A stretch of DNA of 64,000 bases from assembly GCF_017591425.1 (NCBI RefSeq), contig NW_024466599.1, positions 73,388,501 through 73,452,500 of the forward strand, in the 5' to 3' direction. The stretch is from Ochotona curzoniae. Its lineage: Eukaryota; Chordata; Mammalia; Lagomorpha; Ochotonidae. The translations under genes and the position numbers were made by a program. Below, piece after piece: positions 1 through 11,561 of the stretch. Numbering within the stretch: the stretch's first letter is position 1; each line of letters starts with the position of its first letter. The notes beneath the pieces were generated by a model that saw only the letters and a program-made list of their open reading frames with translations, searched no databases and was not told the DNA's origin.

Positions 1-1089
1 CTGTGTGACTGTTACCAAGGGGTGCAGACAGACATAGCGTTTATGCAAGGTGTCTGCGGCAGCAGTTTCAGGGGAGCCTCTGCTTCAAAAACTCTTTTGA
101 TCCAAGCATAGTTCCGTGAAGAAGTGCTCTGGCTGCAGGTTTTGCGAATATCATAGATAGTCTCAATCTGTAAGAAATATCAGCTCTTATTTGCTATTTA
201 ACCTTAGTAACACCAAAATACTGAGTTTCTGATAAGCCCCCAAGTGACCTTTGGGGGGTAAATGCACTTAAAGGAGCATCCTGGAGCTGTCCATCAATTT
301 CTGAGACACACAGAAATCCTGAGCAGCGAGGCAAGGTACTCTCGGGCTTCATGCATAATACATACCGAATAGGTGAAGAAGTATGTAAAGTGAATTTTAA
401 TTGGTTATAATTGTCATTTCATTTAGTAAAGTATTGTCTGGAGACCAGGATATCAATTAGCACTCTATGGACTGTGTTACTTATGAAAGTATGCATATAG
501 AGACGCGATGGGCTCTCGCGGTAGATATACTTTAATTAAGAAAACGATATAAAAATATGAAGACCCTTAAAGTATCAATTAATTGTCCTAAAGGGAGAGT
601 TTGAGTATCGGCTTAGTAACATCAAAAGCATTGTATCTGATAAAAAAAAAAATGAAGACATGCTTTAGTTTTGCTACCTGATTATTATTTTTTTTTTCTC
701 AGGGCATTCCCTTGATATGCTGCTCAGAAAAAAATTCTAACATTAGAAAAAAGCACCCATAAAAAGAGATGCCTGATAATGGCGAAAATTTTCTTCTTAA
801 ATTTTATACTTCAGTATGTACGCGTTGGTGAAAAGGGCGGGGGAGGGGGAGACGATATTAAGAGTTCCCCACGAAGATCTCTTTCATACGTCCTTCATTT
901 CCTCAGAATTAATGGACGTTCAGGCATCAATAAGGCAGAAGAAAAGATGACTGATGTATCTTGTCTTATTATTAAATTGTTGGTAACCAAGGCAGCTTTT
1001 CTGTTTTCCATGGGGATGAAGAGGGACCCGTCCCTTTTTAACCACTTGCTCTGAACGACTTTTCTACCCAATATCAGTGAGAAGAGAAG

Positions 1090-1440
1090 ATGAATGTCAC
1101 CTCTCTCCCTCCTCCTGCCGGTGCCTACTCCCTGCTTTGATTGACAGCTACTAATAACCTTCCTGCCCTAAGTGCCATGGAGACACTTTATTAGGACAAA
1201 CAGCCAAGGAAATCTAGGAATGGAGCCAAGTCTGCAGTGAGTTATTATCGGGCTTGTATTTATCTCAGCTTTGTAATTTTTTTCAGTGATATGCAAATCC
1301 TGAAATAGACCTGCTGCTGCTGAAGGACAGGTCCCTCTGTTAATTGATCCACTGAGACTCACTTTACCCTCTTGCAGCTCTCAGCCGGGGAAACGCACCA
1401 CATGAAAGAACTCGGAGCCGCACACGGGACACGGATATCC
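1090..1440. promoter_or_regulatory. Candidate conserved enhancer-like block
   Basis: The sequence shows TGATTGACAG at 1138-1147, the textbook composite site for PBX with MEIS/PREP homeodomain proteins, and ATGCAAAT at 1291-1298, the POU-factor octamer. About six CpGs lie in roughly 50 bp at 1384-1432, in a region otherwise poor in CpG. A pyrimidine tract ending in TTGCAG at about 1371-1376 could be a splice acceptor, but I see no matching donor or coding frame. Known: PBX-MEIS and octamer motifs recur in developmental enhancers. Inference: this is a noncoding regulatory element. Conservation was not tested. Confidence 0.35.
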
Positions 1441-1843
1441 TGCTAGCTACTTCTTCCAGCAAGAACTTCCACACTGAGAGCGGATTTTTGTTTCCTAAAA
1501 AAACATTCCCCCCCCCCCATTATCTGCTCAACAGATCAAACTGATTTGTTGATTTGTTTATTTGTTATGCAGAAAATACTCTTTCAAATGACAACTAAAT
1601 GCAATTTCAAATGGGATTTACATTTCCTCTCGAAATACACAGAGCTCAGGAAGATTGTAAATATATTAAAACGAATTCAATGAGAACCAACATTTATTTT
1701 TCTGTAAGAAGAGCACGTAGGAGAGAAATCAGTTTTCCTCGGAGCGACTCCTTTGTAAATTAAAAATGCAGGTGTACACTCTCAGGCGTTTCAATCCAAG
1801 AGCATTTGGTATTTGCTATTTTACGTCTTCTGCACCATGCTGC

Positions 1844-1861
1844 GTGTGTGTGTGTGTGTGT
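1844..1861. repeat. (GT)9 microsatellite
   Basis: Nine uninterrupted GT units are visible, followed by a short interruption and a brief ACAC stretch near 1868-1875 that could pair with it. Confidence 0.9.
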
Positions 1862-4344
1862 TTGTCTACACACACATCTCGAGAAGTTTAACATTAGGGC
1901 ATTAATAATGATGATAATAATTGTAATAGGTCTATAATACATCTTCATTGTCCTGATAGCTTTTTGGCACTTCAAGTGTCTACATGGCATGAGAAGGCAT
2001 CATTGGAACAGGCAAATAAAAATTATGGACTAAAGAGCTAAATATTGATTAGCATGCTGCACAGTCTGTGTGGCCTTGGAGGAGCCACGGACAATGTATC
2101 CGAACAGCTTGGTTTTCAGACTGAGCGCCTCAGGAATGTTCACCTTTCTAAGCTGCTGTCTTCGCTTACACATCAATAACTATTCGTGGAAATGCTCTCT
2201 TTGTAGTATTAGCAGACTTCCTTGAGTCGTCTAAGATCAGTCTGTGGAATTATTCTACTCTAAATCATGTCAGGAGGAAGTTTAAAAGATAATTTAACAG
2301 TTGCGTAACAGTGTGGCATCTTAAAAAATATATATTATTATTTTTTTCTGAGAGTGTTCTCAAGTGTAGAAATAAGCTCCATATTGGAAAATTCACAGCG
2401 TGCTTTCCACGTCTTGAGAAGCCCATCAACAACTCTGCCATTCAAGTAGGACTATCCAAAAGCAGTATGTGTATGGGACTCTGGTTTATGTATTCCATAC
2501 TCACAATACAGTAGGTCAATATAGGTCATATCCAATAAATAAACTCTGTAATTTAACATTTAGCAATTGTCATTCATAGTAGAAGCAATAAACCTGGCTG
2601 TGATACGCAATTGATGGTCTGAGAGCTTCCTTTCCAAAATATGATATGAAACCCAAGATATGATTAACAACAACAACAAAAAATCTGATCACTTTCATTA
2701 GCTTAAGGTTTTTCTCCAGGTACTGCCTTCCAAACTGCAAATGAATCCCCCTCAATTTCGTTGATCTCCATTTCAGGATCTCCAATTGATTAGGCAATGA
2801 TTTGTCCCCACGGGGATATTTCCTGATACCAGAAGGTATTTTGGATTGCCGTATCTGGAGAAGTCCAGCGTGTGGTGTCCAGAAATGTTCTTAAATATAT
2901 ACAATGCCCAACACGCCACCCCCTCCAAGAGTGAGCTAGCCAATGCAACAACAGGGCCAGGGCTGACAGATTCTTAGCTAGAAAGGCATCTCTGATGTCT
3001 TTTTTTGGAATTTATCTACTTTGTATGTATATATGCTCTCCTGCGTGGTGCTTTGTTACGGGCTGTTTTTGTGAGGGACTCAATACAATCTGGACTGGCA
3101 CTCTCTCCAGCTCTGCCAGCCTGTTCTCATCTCGGGCCCAGGTGAGGCTGGGACTCAGTGTCCAGGCCTGGTCCACATGTCCAGTTTCTACTGAGAGTGG
3201 ACTGAAATTGCAATATAGTCAATCTTAGTGAAAGAACTCGCATTGTATTTTAGATGAAGACAATTTAGATTTTCTGCTTCTAGGAACAATCTTTTTTTTT
3301 TTTTTTCAATATTGGCTAAATCTTTCAGTTCTTCAAGAAGATTTGCCTTAAATGTGCATAGAAGTTCTCAGTGAATCATATTGGAACAGGAAGAAAAATG
3401 CTAATAAAACAAAGATATCACTGTCCATGTTCCTTGAATAGTAGTAATGGCTGACATCCTCCTAAAAAAAAATCACTGACCATCCAGCAACTCCTTAAAT
3501 CTCAAACTTGCTCGTCACTCATTATTTCACTCACTTTTTACAACTGCCGATTGTGATAAGAGCCATAAAAGCAATTGTTATATCCTTGAGCAACTGCTAG
3601 TTACCGAAGAAATGTCTTAACATTTTTTTTCTTTCTATGACTGCATTTAAGAAAAATGGAAATGTTTAAAGTGTTTCTGCTGCAGGAAGTCTATTCCTTT
3701 AGTGACAAAATTATCACTGATTAAATCTAACATTGGACATACAGTTTGTAAGATCCAGAGTGATAACTTGCCTTTTTCTAGAATCATTATGCTTCTGAAC
3801 AGCAAAAAGCTCCCCAAGTATTTACACTTCCTTTATCACCTTTCTCTGTATTAAAGCACATGAAAACCACTTACATAGAGACAGACAAGGCAAAACTAGT
3901 CCCAGATTTCTTTTTTTCCAAGATGTGGGTTTAAGCGAGGGAAGAAAATGGGTCAATCAAGATTGTCAATTTGACACTTTAGAAACATTATTTAGGTATT
4001 CAATATTTTACTAATTTAGTGATAAGATACTCACAAATTCAATATAATAATTATCAAGAGCTTAATAATAGCAAATTCATAGAGCTGTGTGGATTCGCAA
4101 AATCAAAACTATGGTATCTGGGTAAAACTTGAATTCTTTTGCTTTCAACAACACGTTTGAATACCATGGATGAAAAAGTGGGTTAACGGGCATGCAAGCC
4201 ACATTCCCGTGATCCTGTGAGAGTTAATAATGAGCTGTGTATATTTTTAAGAGTAGTTGATTAAAGGTAGAAAAACACAGGAAGGAGGACACAAACACAC
4301 AAACATACACGTTTTCGTGCGCACACTCACACACACACAAAGCT

Positions 4345-4590
4345 TCATTGGCTAATAGCCCAAATGGCTACCGTGGCCACAGCTAATCCAGTGTAAAGCT
4401 GGGAGCCAGGGCGTCCATCCTTGAACCCCACATGAGGAGCAGGGGTCCCACTACTTGAGTCACCCACCTTTACTTTTTAAAGTATATCAGCTAGATCAAC
4501 AGCTGGGCAGGCAGGCACCAGCCAACTCAGGACATAGGATGCCAAGTTTGCAAGGTGCTGCTTAACCTGCTGTGTCACACAACCTCAGCC
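4345..4590 (-). mobile_element. Old CSINE, minus strand
   Basis: Read on the minus strand, the order is that of a C-repeat. There is a degraded tail side at 4345-4420, a central part with GAGCAGGGGTCCC near 4437, a remnant of the stretch where young copies carry AGCAGGGAGCTGG near 4500-4520, and a tRNA-like head near 4550-4585 with the reversed A-box region. Divergence is high and no target-site duplication is visible, so this is an old copy, probably predating the pika-specific burst. Confidence 0.55.
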
Positions 4591-5039
4591 TGGGATGCGT
4601 TTTGAGACTTCAAATGCCTATGTTCTATGGATAACAATTATTGGTAACAAATATAATGATATCTTCCTGCATTATTTCTCTTGAATTTTTAATGTGCTTT
4701 TTAATGCTTGAAATTCAGGAGGGCATGCTGTTTAGATGTTTATAATTCTTCAGAACTTTCAGCACAGGTGTTCATCAAAATGAAAACAGCTAGTAGCCTC
4801 GCTGCTTTTGAGCCATCAGCAGACCTTTGCCAATGGACCAGGATGCGATTCCTGCTCCCTGTTTTCATTTCTTCTCGGATCCTATGGAAACTTCTTGACT
4901 TGGCCACACAGTTAGTCTGTTCTGATATTAATCCTGGCTCTTCCTTAGCATTTATTCTGACTTTTCTTTAACACTTATTGTCTGCCTAGTCTACCACACC
5001 CATGGACTATTTGAAATGTAATTCAAGAGCTTAAATTAT

Positions 5040-5345
5040 TCTCATTTCTGCTCACCTGAATCCATTCCAGTTGCCATGTCCTGATCATCATCTATGAACT
5101 GGAAAGGTCATCCTCAAGACACCTTGAACTATATACCTTGGTTTCCAAGATCATTGCTCACTCCAATTGCTACATCACTTCCTTCACTGGACTTAACATG
5201 CCATCAGGACACTGCACATGGCATCCAGTGATCTACACTGCGTGTGTCTTGGAAAGACTGACAGGTGTCAGCTTCCATCTTTGTACACTTTCACATACTG
5301 CAGTGTCTGGCACTTTAAAAGGGCCTCTGTAAATCCTAAATAAGT
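5040..5345 (+). mobile_element. L2 LINE 3' end
   Basis: The order of blocks resembles the 3' end of the ancient L2 family: CCATTCCAGTTGCCATG near 5065, a pyrimidine-rich middle, then CATCTTTGTACACTTTC near 5277, GTGTCTGGCAC near 5302 and AATCCTAAATAAGT at the end. In the L2 consensus the end reads roughly like 'ATCTTTGTAtccccAG...GTGCCTGGCACatag..AATAAAtg'. L2 is not active in living placental mammals, so this is a fossil. The assignment is from remembered consensus only. Confidence 0.5.
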
Positions 5346-5349
5346 ATAC

Positions 5350-6040
5350 ATAAAATGGGTGACCTTTTCTACATGAGTGTTAGAGTGTTTTAGGAACCCG
5401 AGGTTTCTACTTCAGCTCTGTGTTTAACTTGAGTTTATTGTAACATTCATCATAATGCTGAAAGAAATTTACCAAACACCGGCTTGGAAAGCATGCCAGA
5501 ATCTGAAATATATTCAGGATAACCGTTTATGAAATATGTGTAGTATAGGAATACATAGAAATTACATAAATGCATAATTATTTTCTGTAGGCTGATATAA
5601 ATATACCATTTTGCAGAAAATATGGTCAGTTTATATTTATATAAAATATATGCTATTGATCGGGTAAAATTATGATTGAGTTTTACAAAACACTTTAAAA
5701 TTCCTAGAGCATCAGCACTTGCAGTTTTACATCAGAAGCAGCCTGGGGTTAGACTCAGTTCTCCCTTGAAGCCAGGCAGCAGGAGCAAGGAGGGCCTGCT
5801 CGTGCCATGTATGTGTGCTTTTGTGCACAGACTTGAGAATAGGAGGTTTCAGAGAGGTGAACTTAGGTGGGAAGCTGAACAGGCATTGGGAGATAAAAAA
5901 AAATTAACAGGCCAGGAAAAAGCAATTCAATGCAAGAGCGCTAATTAAAAAAAAAATCTTGAGTAGAATTTGCAATAATCCATAACTGAAGGAGACAGGA
6001 ATCTCTATTAGAACTTCGGGGTCTATAATATAGAATAAAG
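5350..6040. other. Single-copy noncoding stretch
   Basis: An AT-rich stretch (5480-5680) is followed by a slightly GC-richer part (5730-5900). I see no repeat family, RNA gene or convincing exon. Confidence 0.5.
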
Positions 6041-6043
6041 ATT

Positions 6044-6358
6044 GGGCCCAGCAAGATAGCGTAATGGTTAAGGTCCTCGCCTTGGGTGCGCCAGGATCCC
6101 ATATGGGCGCCGGTTCTAATCCTGGCTGCTCCACTTCCCACCCATTCCCTGCTTGTGGCCTGGGAAAGCAGTCGAGGATGGCCCAAAGCTTTGGGACCCT
6201 GAACCTGTGTGGGAGACCTGGAGGAAGTTCCTGGCTCCTGGCTTCGGATCAGCTCAGCTCTGGCCATTGTGAACTCTTGGGAAGTGAACCATCGGAAGGA
6301 AGATCTTCCTCTCTGTGTATCTGCCTTTCCAATAAAATTTAAAAAATAAATAAATAAA
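6044..6358 (+). mobile_element. Young pika-type CSINE, full length
   Basis: This is a full-length element. The head GGGCCCAGCAAGATAGCG is followed by the A box, CATATGGGCGCC near 6100, the B box GGTTCTAATCC at about 6112, GGAAAGCAGTCGAGGATGG, GATCTTCCTCTCTGTG and a tail AATAAAATTTAAAAAATAAA. The two boxes form an internal RNA polymerase III promoter of tRNA ancestry. It lies about 100 bp upstream of an older copy in the same orientation. Open frames on both strands here are consequences of the SINE and encode nothing. Confidence 0.92.
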
Positions 6359-6455
6359 GAGTCAAGATTATGGGTCAAAGGAAAAGCAATAACGATAAGA
6401 TTAAACAAACCAAAAAAGGGACAAGATGAGTTGGCTTTCAGTTATACCTCCTTGT

Positions 6456-6750
6456 TTGGGACAGCGTTGTAGAATAGTTAGGCCATCATCCACAGCGTCA
6501 ACATTCCTTGTGGGTGTTGGTTCATGCCCCAGCCGCTTCCCCTCCAATCCAGCTCTTGTGCTGGGGAAACAAAGAGAAGCCAGCCTGAATGTCTGGATGC
6601 CAGCAGTGGAAGACACCAGGATGACTCTGTTGGCTTCTGGCTTTGGCCTGGCCCACCTGGGGCGTTGAAGCCATTTGAGGAGTGCAATGGAAGATCTCTC
6701 TCTCTCTCTCTCTCTCTCTCCCTTTGTAACTTTCTATTTCAAGTAAATAA
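6456..6750 (+). mobile_element. Older CSINE with expanded TC tail
   Basis: A degraded head (near 6475-6530) leads into a middle with CAATCCAGCTCTTGTGC, TGGCTTCTGGCTTTGGCC and a 3' pyrimidine tract. The tract (TC)14 at 6694-6721 and the ending TATTTCAAGTAAATAA match the rabbit-like ancestral C-repeat rather than the young GATCTTCC type. It is therefore an older subfamily, and its pyrimidine tract has grown into a microsatellite. Confidence 0.75.
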
Positions 6751-7189
6751 CTATTGAAAAAGGACATTGCTGTCTAAAACAGTGAAAATATATGCATAAC
6801 AAAAACTTGTACTTGAATATGTATAGTGCTGTATTTCTTTTTTCTTTCTTTTTTCTGTAACCACAAAAGCACTTAAGCCTTGTAACATAAGAACGTTTAT
6901 GTATTAAATGCAAAAGAGACATAAAATTGCATGTACAGAGGATAATAATTCTATGAACACAGCAGGAAGCCGTGCACACAGAAGTCTGGAGGAACACCAG
7001 TGGGTTAACAGTAGGAGCATTTAGGTGGCCAAGGGATTGTTAAAATTCCTGAATTTCCTTAATAGGCTGTGATGATGTTGGCAAGGCTGAAGAATCATCT
7101 CGTAAAAATACTCGACTAGCTGAAGAAACTACAAAATCTACACTGTTGACTGCCTACTCCCTCTAGTCTATTTCATGACAACCAGGAAA

Positions 7190-7540
7190 TGGAAAGAGAG
7201 GAAAATGTTGATCGGTGATTGAATAGATGTGTGTGATACATCCATGATTGGGATATTATTTAACTATTGGAAGGATTGGACTGGTGACAGCTGCTGTCAC
7301 ATGGATTAACTTGGAAAATGTTCACATACAAACACCACCTATTATATGATTCCACATATATGAATTGCACAGAAAACAGATTAGTGATACTAGAGATGAA
7401 TTCATTCTGAAATTTAATAGTGGAGATGGTTACACAACTTTGGGATTATAGGAAAATTCATTGAAAAGTAAGCTTTTAAGGGGAAATTTTACAATATGTA
7501 AGTCAAATTTCAACTTTAACAATTAAGGCTTATTCTGCAA
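7190..7540 (+). mobile_element. Old L1 3' end fragment
   Basis: The blocks GGGATATTATTTAACTATT (7250), TGGATTAACTTGGAAAATGT, TATATGATTCCACATATATG (7341) and TAGTGGAGATGGTTACACAA (7418) follow the order of the 3' untranslated region of old mammalian L1M elements. The 5' part is missing and no clear poly-A tail remains. Confidence 0.65.
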
Positions 7541-7544
7541 AAGC

Positions 7545-9150
7545 TAGCATAACCTCTGAGTAATAATTCTGTCATGGAAGATTAAAAAGAAAGTTGGTGT
7601 ATGCTGTGGCATATTGTACATGATACATAAGTGCCACATTTACCTTTTGTTAATCCTTTATGAAAAGGAAACAGTACATTTTATTATGCCAATTGGCACT
7701 GTATATTGGATATCAATATTTTATCAATGTCACTTCCTGAATGTAACCCTTATACGTTGTACCCTTGTACAACGTATCTTTTTACTTTAGAGCTAGAAGT
7801 TTAGGGTCAGGGTATTAAATCCAAAGCTCTCAAAGAGTTCAGCAACAGTAATTTAAAATTTTTTTTCTGTAGAACTGAGGTGAAATAAGAAAAGTAAGAT
7901 GATAACGCTTGGTGAATCTAGATTCTCTCTCTTGCTCTCTCTCTCCATATATATAGATAGATACATAGATAAATATGTAGATAGATATAGACAATCATTT
8001 TCCAACTTTATAGTTTTCCTGGTATAATTTGAAAGTCTTAAAAATAAAAATTGGGGAAATAAATAGAATAATAGGATGAATAAATATTAACAAGCATCTT
8101 AAGGTATAACAATATTTTATTATATTATCTAAAACATGTCCAGAACAAATACATTACATTCGGATGGTCTGGTAGCTTTCTGTGTTAAAAACATCTAAAA
8201 TGCAGAAGTATTCATACATTTTGGTATCCGTTTGAGAGTCTCCAAATACAGAGTCTCAGTATTTGTGTTTAAGCTCCGTTCCTCCTACAATTTGTTAAAT
8301 AGGACTTTAGCTCAATTTTTTATTATTGGAGAAGTAGCCTGTGAACATGATCCTACACTTTTACTGGAGTGAAGAGTTAGCAATGTTGGCAGGCCTTGAT
8401 TTCATTTTGCTGGGGATGACTGTGTTTTCCAGTCGCCCAGCCTGCTACATGAAGCTCCTCGTGCTACAAACGGCCCTGAAAATCATCAACTACATCTTGC
8501 CATATCCTGATGCTGGCATCTTTGCTACATGCATACAATTATGAAAAGTATGCACTCTTACTTGCCTCTATAGATTCAGCTCCCCCGTCAAAGGAAGAAG
8601 GGAGCCAGGTTAAAGGGCATCTTGCAAAACCTCTTCCAAGAAGCAAAAAGAGAGAAAAACTATCGCTAAGCACCGCACTTAGAAACAGTAATACCACGAT
8701 ACAATTGTTCTGCCAACATATCACTGGGTTCCATGACACACAGAGGGTTCAGCAGGTGAAATTGAAATGCTGATGGGTATGACTGAGGTCCTGAATCCAG
8801 AATACATTATTTTCTAAGTTGAACCTCTGACGATAGCCTCTTTCGAAGACTTTCTCAGCACCCCAAGTGGATAATGAAAAATGAAGGCAAAATGAAGGCT
8901 GAATGTCTGCCTAAAGAAACCACACATACACACACACACACAAACACTAGATGTGAGTACATCACAGGATGTTTAGATTTTGCTTTTAAATATTTCCCAA
9001 GCCCTGGGGACAGCCACACTCTCTATACAGGCTTTGCCTATGCCGTTGCTCTTATTGCTAGAGAATCCACTTTCCCAAAGGCACTTGTGCAGTCTCCCTG
9101 CCCTCATTCTGCCCTTCACCCACTCGATGTACGCCTACAGAAACGCTTAG
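7545..9150. other. Single-copy noncoding stretch with degenerate ATAG repeat
   Basis: No dispersed repeat is recognised. A TCTC run passes into a degenerate (GATA)n-like run at about 7920-7990. The part at 8340-8870 is slightly GC-richer and holds short open frames on both strands, but they resemble no protein I know and have no plausible splice structure. A short CA run lies near 8927-8942. Confidence 0.5.
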
Positions 9151-9154
9151 TGTA

Positions 9155-9195
9155 ATCACTTCCTGGCCTTTTGGCCAGGGCCAAGTGCAGAAACT
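9155..9195 (+). ncRNA. Possible U2 snRNA 5'-end fragment (pseudogene)
   Basis: About 40 bases beginning ATCACTTCCTGGCC and containing GGCCTTTTGGC and CAAGTG align with the first 40 bases of U2 small nuclear RNA, at roughly three quarters identity by eye. The rest of U2 is absent. Truncated copies of U2 are common L1-made retropseudogenes in mammals. An alternative is chance: positions 9162-9179 form a perfect 7-bp stem with a TTTT loop, which by itself creates the GGCCTTTTGGCC core. No poly-A tail is seen downstream. It would not be functional. Confidence 0.4.
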
Positions 9196-9452
9196 CTGAG
9201 TAGCTCCACCGTATGTAGTTGCACTCAGCATTTTTAGCGAAGGGCGATTTTGAATGGGACACATTAGAAATAAAACCCCATGAATACACCTGCTTTCATC
9301 AAGTAACCAGCATGCGGTAGGCGGTATTCCGAGTGATTTCCCCATTCTTTTTCAATGCAGTGGAAGTGAAAAAGGAGGGTCAGATATAAGTTATGAAAGC
9401 ATTTCTTATTTTCATAGACATCTTGTTTTGTTTCAAAGTATAAATGCTAGAG

Positions 9453-9700
9453 GGTTGGGAGTTGGTGCGCGGAATTCTGCATCTCCTATTGAAGCACCTG
9501 GTTTGAGCCCCAGGTCTGTTTCTGATCCCAGCTTCCTGTTCGGGTAGACGCTGGACTCAGTGAATGGAGGATGGCTCAAGCTGTTGTTCCAAGTGATTTC
9601 ACGTACCCAATCTCACCCTCGGCACAGGCTCAATCACAGCAGATGTTTGGCGAGTGGATAAACATGAGCGCTTCATCTTTGCCTTAAAAAAAAAAATGCT
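9453..9700 (+). mobile_element. Old CSINE (ancestral type)
   Basis: The head near 9455 (GGGTTGGGAGTTGGTGCGCGG) is followed by CACCTGGTTTGAGCCCCAGG (B-box region near 9500), CCCAGCTTCCTGTT, GGAGGATGGCTCAAGC and an A-rich end at 9686-9697. This is the older C-repeat type with GGTTTGAGCCC instead of GGTTCTAATCC. The 3' pyrimidine block is largely lost. Confidence 0.65.
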
Positions 9701-10095
9701 TTGTAATTCCCTCTCTTGTGATGATTCAACTAATGTCAGATTCTAGGTCACAGTATTTTACGCTATTGTCATCCCTCCAGACAATTTTGATGCCACTGGC
9801 TTAGTTAAATATTTTAAATTATCTATGTCTGCAATGTGTCTTTAGTGTTTATAACTGAATGTCAGTTAATAAATAATGTTTCCTTACTTCTAATCCTGGA
9901 TATGCGATTTAATTCCTGCTTGAGATCTTCATATTCGTAGATTTTAAAATCCAATCAAGTGACTCTGATCTTGAGCTAAGTAGAAAGGAACTGAAATAGA
10001 AACATGGTAATATAGTAATATTTGACTTCACAATTTTGGCTTTTTGGGCTATGTAGAAATAGAGCATCAAGTATGCAAGTTTAAAATTCATGTTT

Positions 10096-10405
10096 GGGCC
10101 TGACGGCTAAAGTCCTCACCTTGCATGTGCTGGAATCCCAAATGGGCACCGGTTCTAATCTCAGTATCCCCACGTCCCATCCAGCTCCCTGCTTGTGGCC
10201 TGGGAAAGCAGGCAAGGATGGCCCAAAGCCTTGGGACTCTGCACCCATGTGGGAGACCCAGAAGAGGCTCTGGGCTCCTGGCTTCGAATCAGCTGTTGTC
10301 CAGCCATTGCGGCCGCTTGGAGAGTAAATCATCGGATGGAAGATCTTCCTCTCTGTCCTTCCTCCTTTCTGTAAATCTGACTTTCCAACAAAGATAAAAT
10401 TAAAA
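10096..10405 (+). mobile_element. Pika-type CSINE, head slightly shortened
   Basis: The copy begins GGGCCTGACGGCTAAAGTCC, so about 10-12 bases around the A box are deleted. The rest is complete: GGCACCGGTTCTAATC, TGGGAAAGCAGGCAAGGATG, GATCTTCCTCTCTGTCC and TTTCCAACAAAGATAAAAT. The A-box damage suggests it can no longer be transcribed from its own promoter. Confidence 0.9.
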
Positions 10406-10623
10406 GGAATACCATGCAAAATAAAAAAATAAAAGAATGAAATATGGATTCAAAAATATTGGTGAAAGTGAAAACACAAATTAAGGAAATTCAGATTTTA
10501 AAATAATAAAATCAGAAAGTGATTGTAGTATAATATCAAACATCATTTTCTGACTTCTTTTTTTTTTTAAAGGTTTCTTTGTTTTATTTTTATTGGAATG
10601 ACTTCATTTTTAAAGTGAAAGAA

Positions 10624-10870
10624 GAGGCAGACACTGTGGCACAGCATGTTAAGCTGCCACTTGTGATACTATCCCAAGTAGAATACTTGTTGAAACAATA
10701 GTGCGATCTGAGCTAGAAATAGCAGGCAGGGTACTTAGATGCTAATCACCTGTCTACCTAGTATGTCTGGATGGAGTCCTCGGTCTCCAGTTTGTTCTTG
10801 TCTAGACCCAATTAGTGAAGGTTTTAAGGGCATGGAACAGCAGACAATAGAACCTTTTTGTCTTTGTCTC
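10624..10870 (+). mobile_element. Old CSINE, 5' part
   Basis: GAGGCAGACACTGTGGCACAG followed by CATGTTAAGCTGCCACTTG matches the head of the ancestral C-repeat. The middle (near 10770-10860) is strongly diverged and the tail cannot be followed, so the right-hand end is approximate. Confidence 0.55.
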
Positions 10871-11004
10871 TGGGTCATATACTTAAATCTTAAAACAATG
10901 AAAGAGAGAAAGTGCAAATACCTTTCCCAGACCAAAAAACTACAAATTCTACAAACAAAGCGCATGAGACTCTAACTTTGGAATGCTCAGTGCGCTGATT
11001 ATCA

Positions 11005-11335
11005 GGTGGAATGGATAAGTTGCGAGGTAGCAAGTGTGCATCGATATTTTGGAGTGCCTGGTTGTAGGTTTGACCACTCAGCTTCGCGTCAGGCTGCTTG
11101 TTCGCAATGCATCCTGGGAGGCCGCAGTGCGCGGCTTCAGTACCAGGGCGTCCTTGTCGCCACGTGGCAATCCCATCCTGAGCTCTAGGCTCACAGTTCT
11201 GCCTGCTTCAGCTTTTGACTGTTGGAACATTTGAGTGTGAGCCAGTAAGCAAGAAATATTTCTCCATCTGACTCTGATTTGGTATCTCTGCCTTTCAAAT
11301 GAAAGAAAAACGTAACATAAAATTAAAAATATATA
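11005..11335 (+). mobile_element. Old CSINE (ancestral type)
   Basis: The blocks GGAGTGCCTGGTTGTAGG near 11050, GCATCCTGGGAGGC near 11108, CCACGTGGCAA near 11160, TGCCTGCTTCAGC and GCCTTTCAAATGAAAG near 11290 occur in C-repeat order. The AT run that follows (11328-11341) has grown out of the A-rich tail. It is diverged, with several deletions. Confidence 0.6.
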
Positions 11336-11561
11336 TATATTTAGGGTAGTAGTGAATGGTATTGATAATTTTTAGGACAGTGGACATGAATATAATATTT
11401 CCATAAAGCCAGAGCAAGTGAATGGCTAGCTCCAATAGACACATTTGCAACCAAAGCAAATTTAGATTTTTTTTTACCTACCAGCATATGCTTTGGGAAA
11501 GTCGAAATCTCTCCCAATTTTTGAGACATATTTTTGTCCTGAATTTTATACTTCAACATTT

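Larger units (their letters stand above)
1..4340. other. Repeat-poor single-copy noncoding stretch
   Basis: I recognise no SINE or LINE in this stretch, and no open frame long enough or with enough protein character to call a gene. It contains a G-rich Sp1-like patch near 835-850, an 11-base C run at 1508-1518, a short GT run, and the candidate regulatory block listed separately. The absence of SINEs over more than 4 kb contrasts with the dense insertions downstream. Confidence 0.6.

Noticed and set aside
1508..1518. C11 run as a functional i-motif
   Set aside because: A single homopolymer run is not enough, and similar C-runs occur elsewhere (20601-20610).
5941..6408. Open frame of about 155 codons on the minus strand
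   Set aside because: It translates the minus strand of a young CSINE plus flanking sequence. The same peptide phrases (GLGKQSRTAQ, LPACGLGK and their opposites) recur at every CSINE in the window.
8341..8544. Small hydrophobic open frame as a gene
   Set aside because: The first codon is GTG, not usual in mammals, and there is no family, splice or promoter support.
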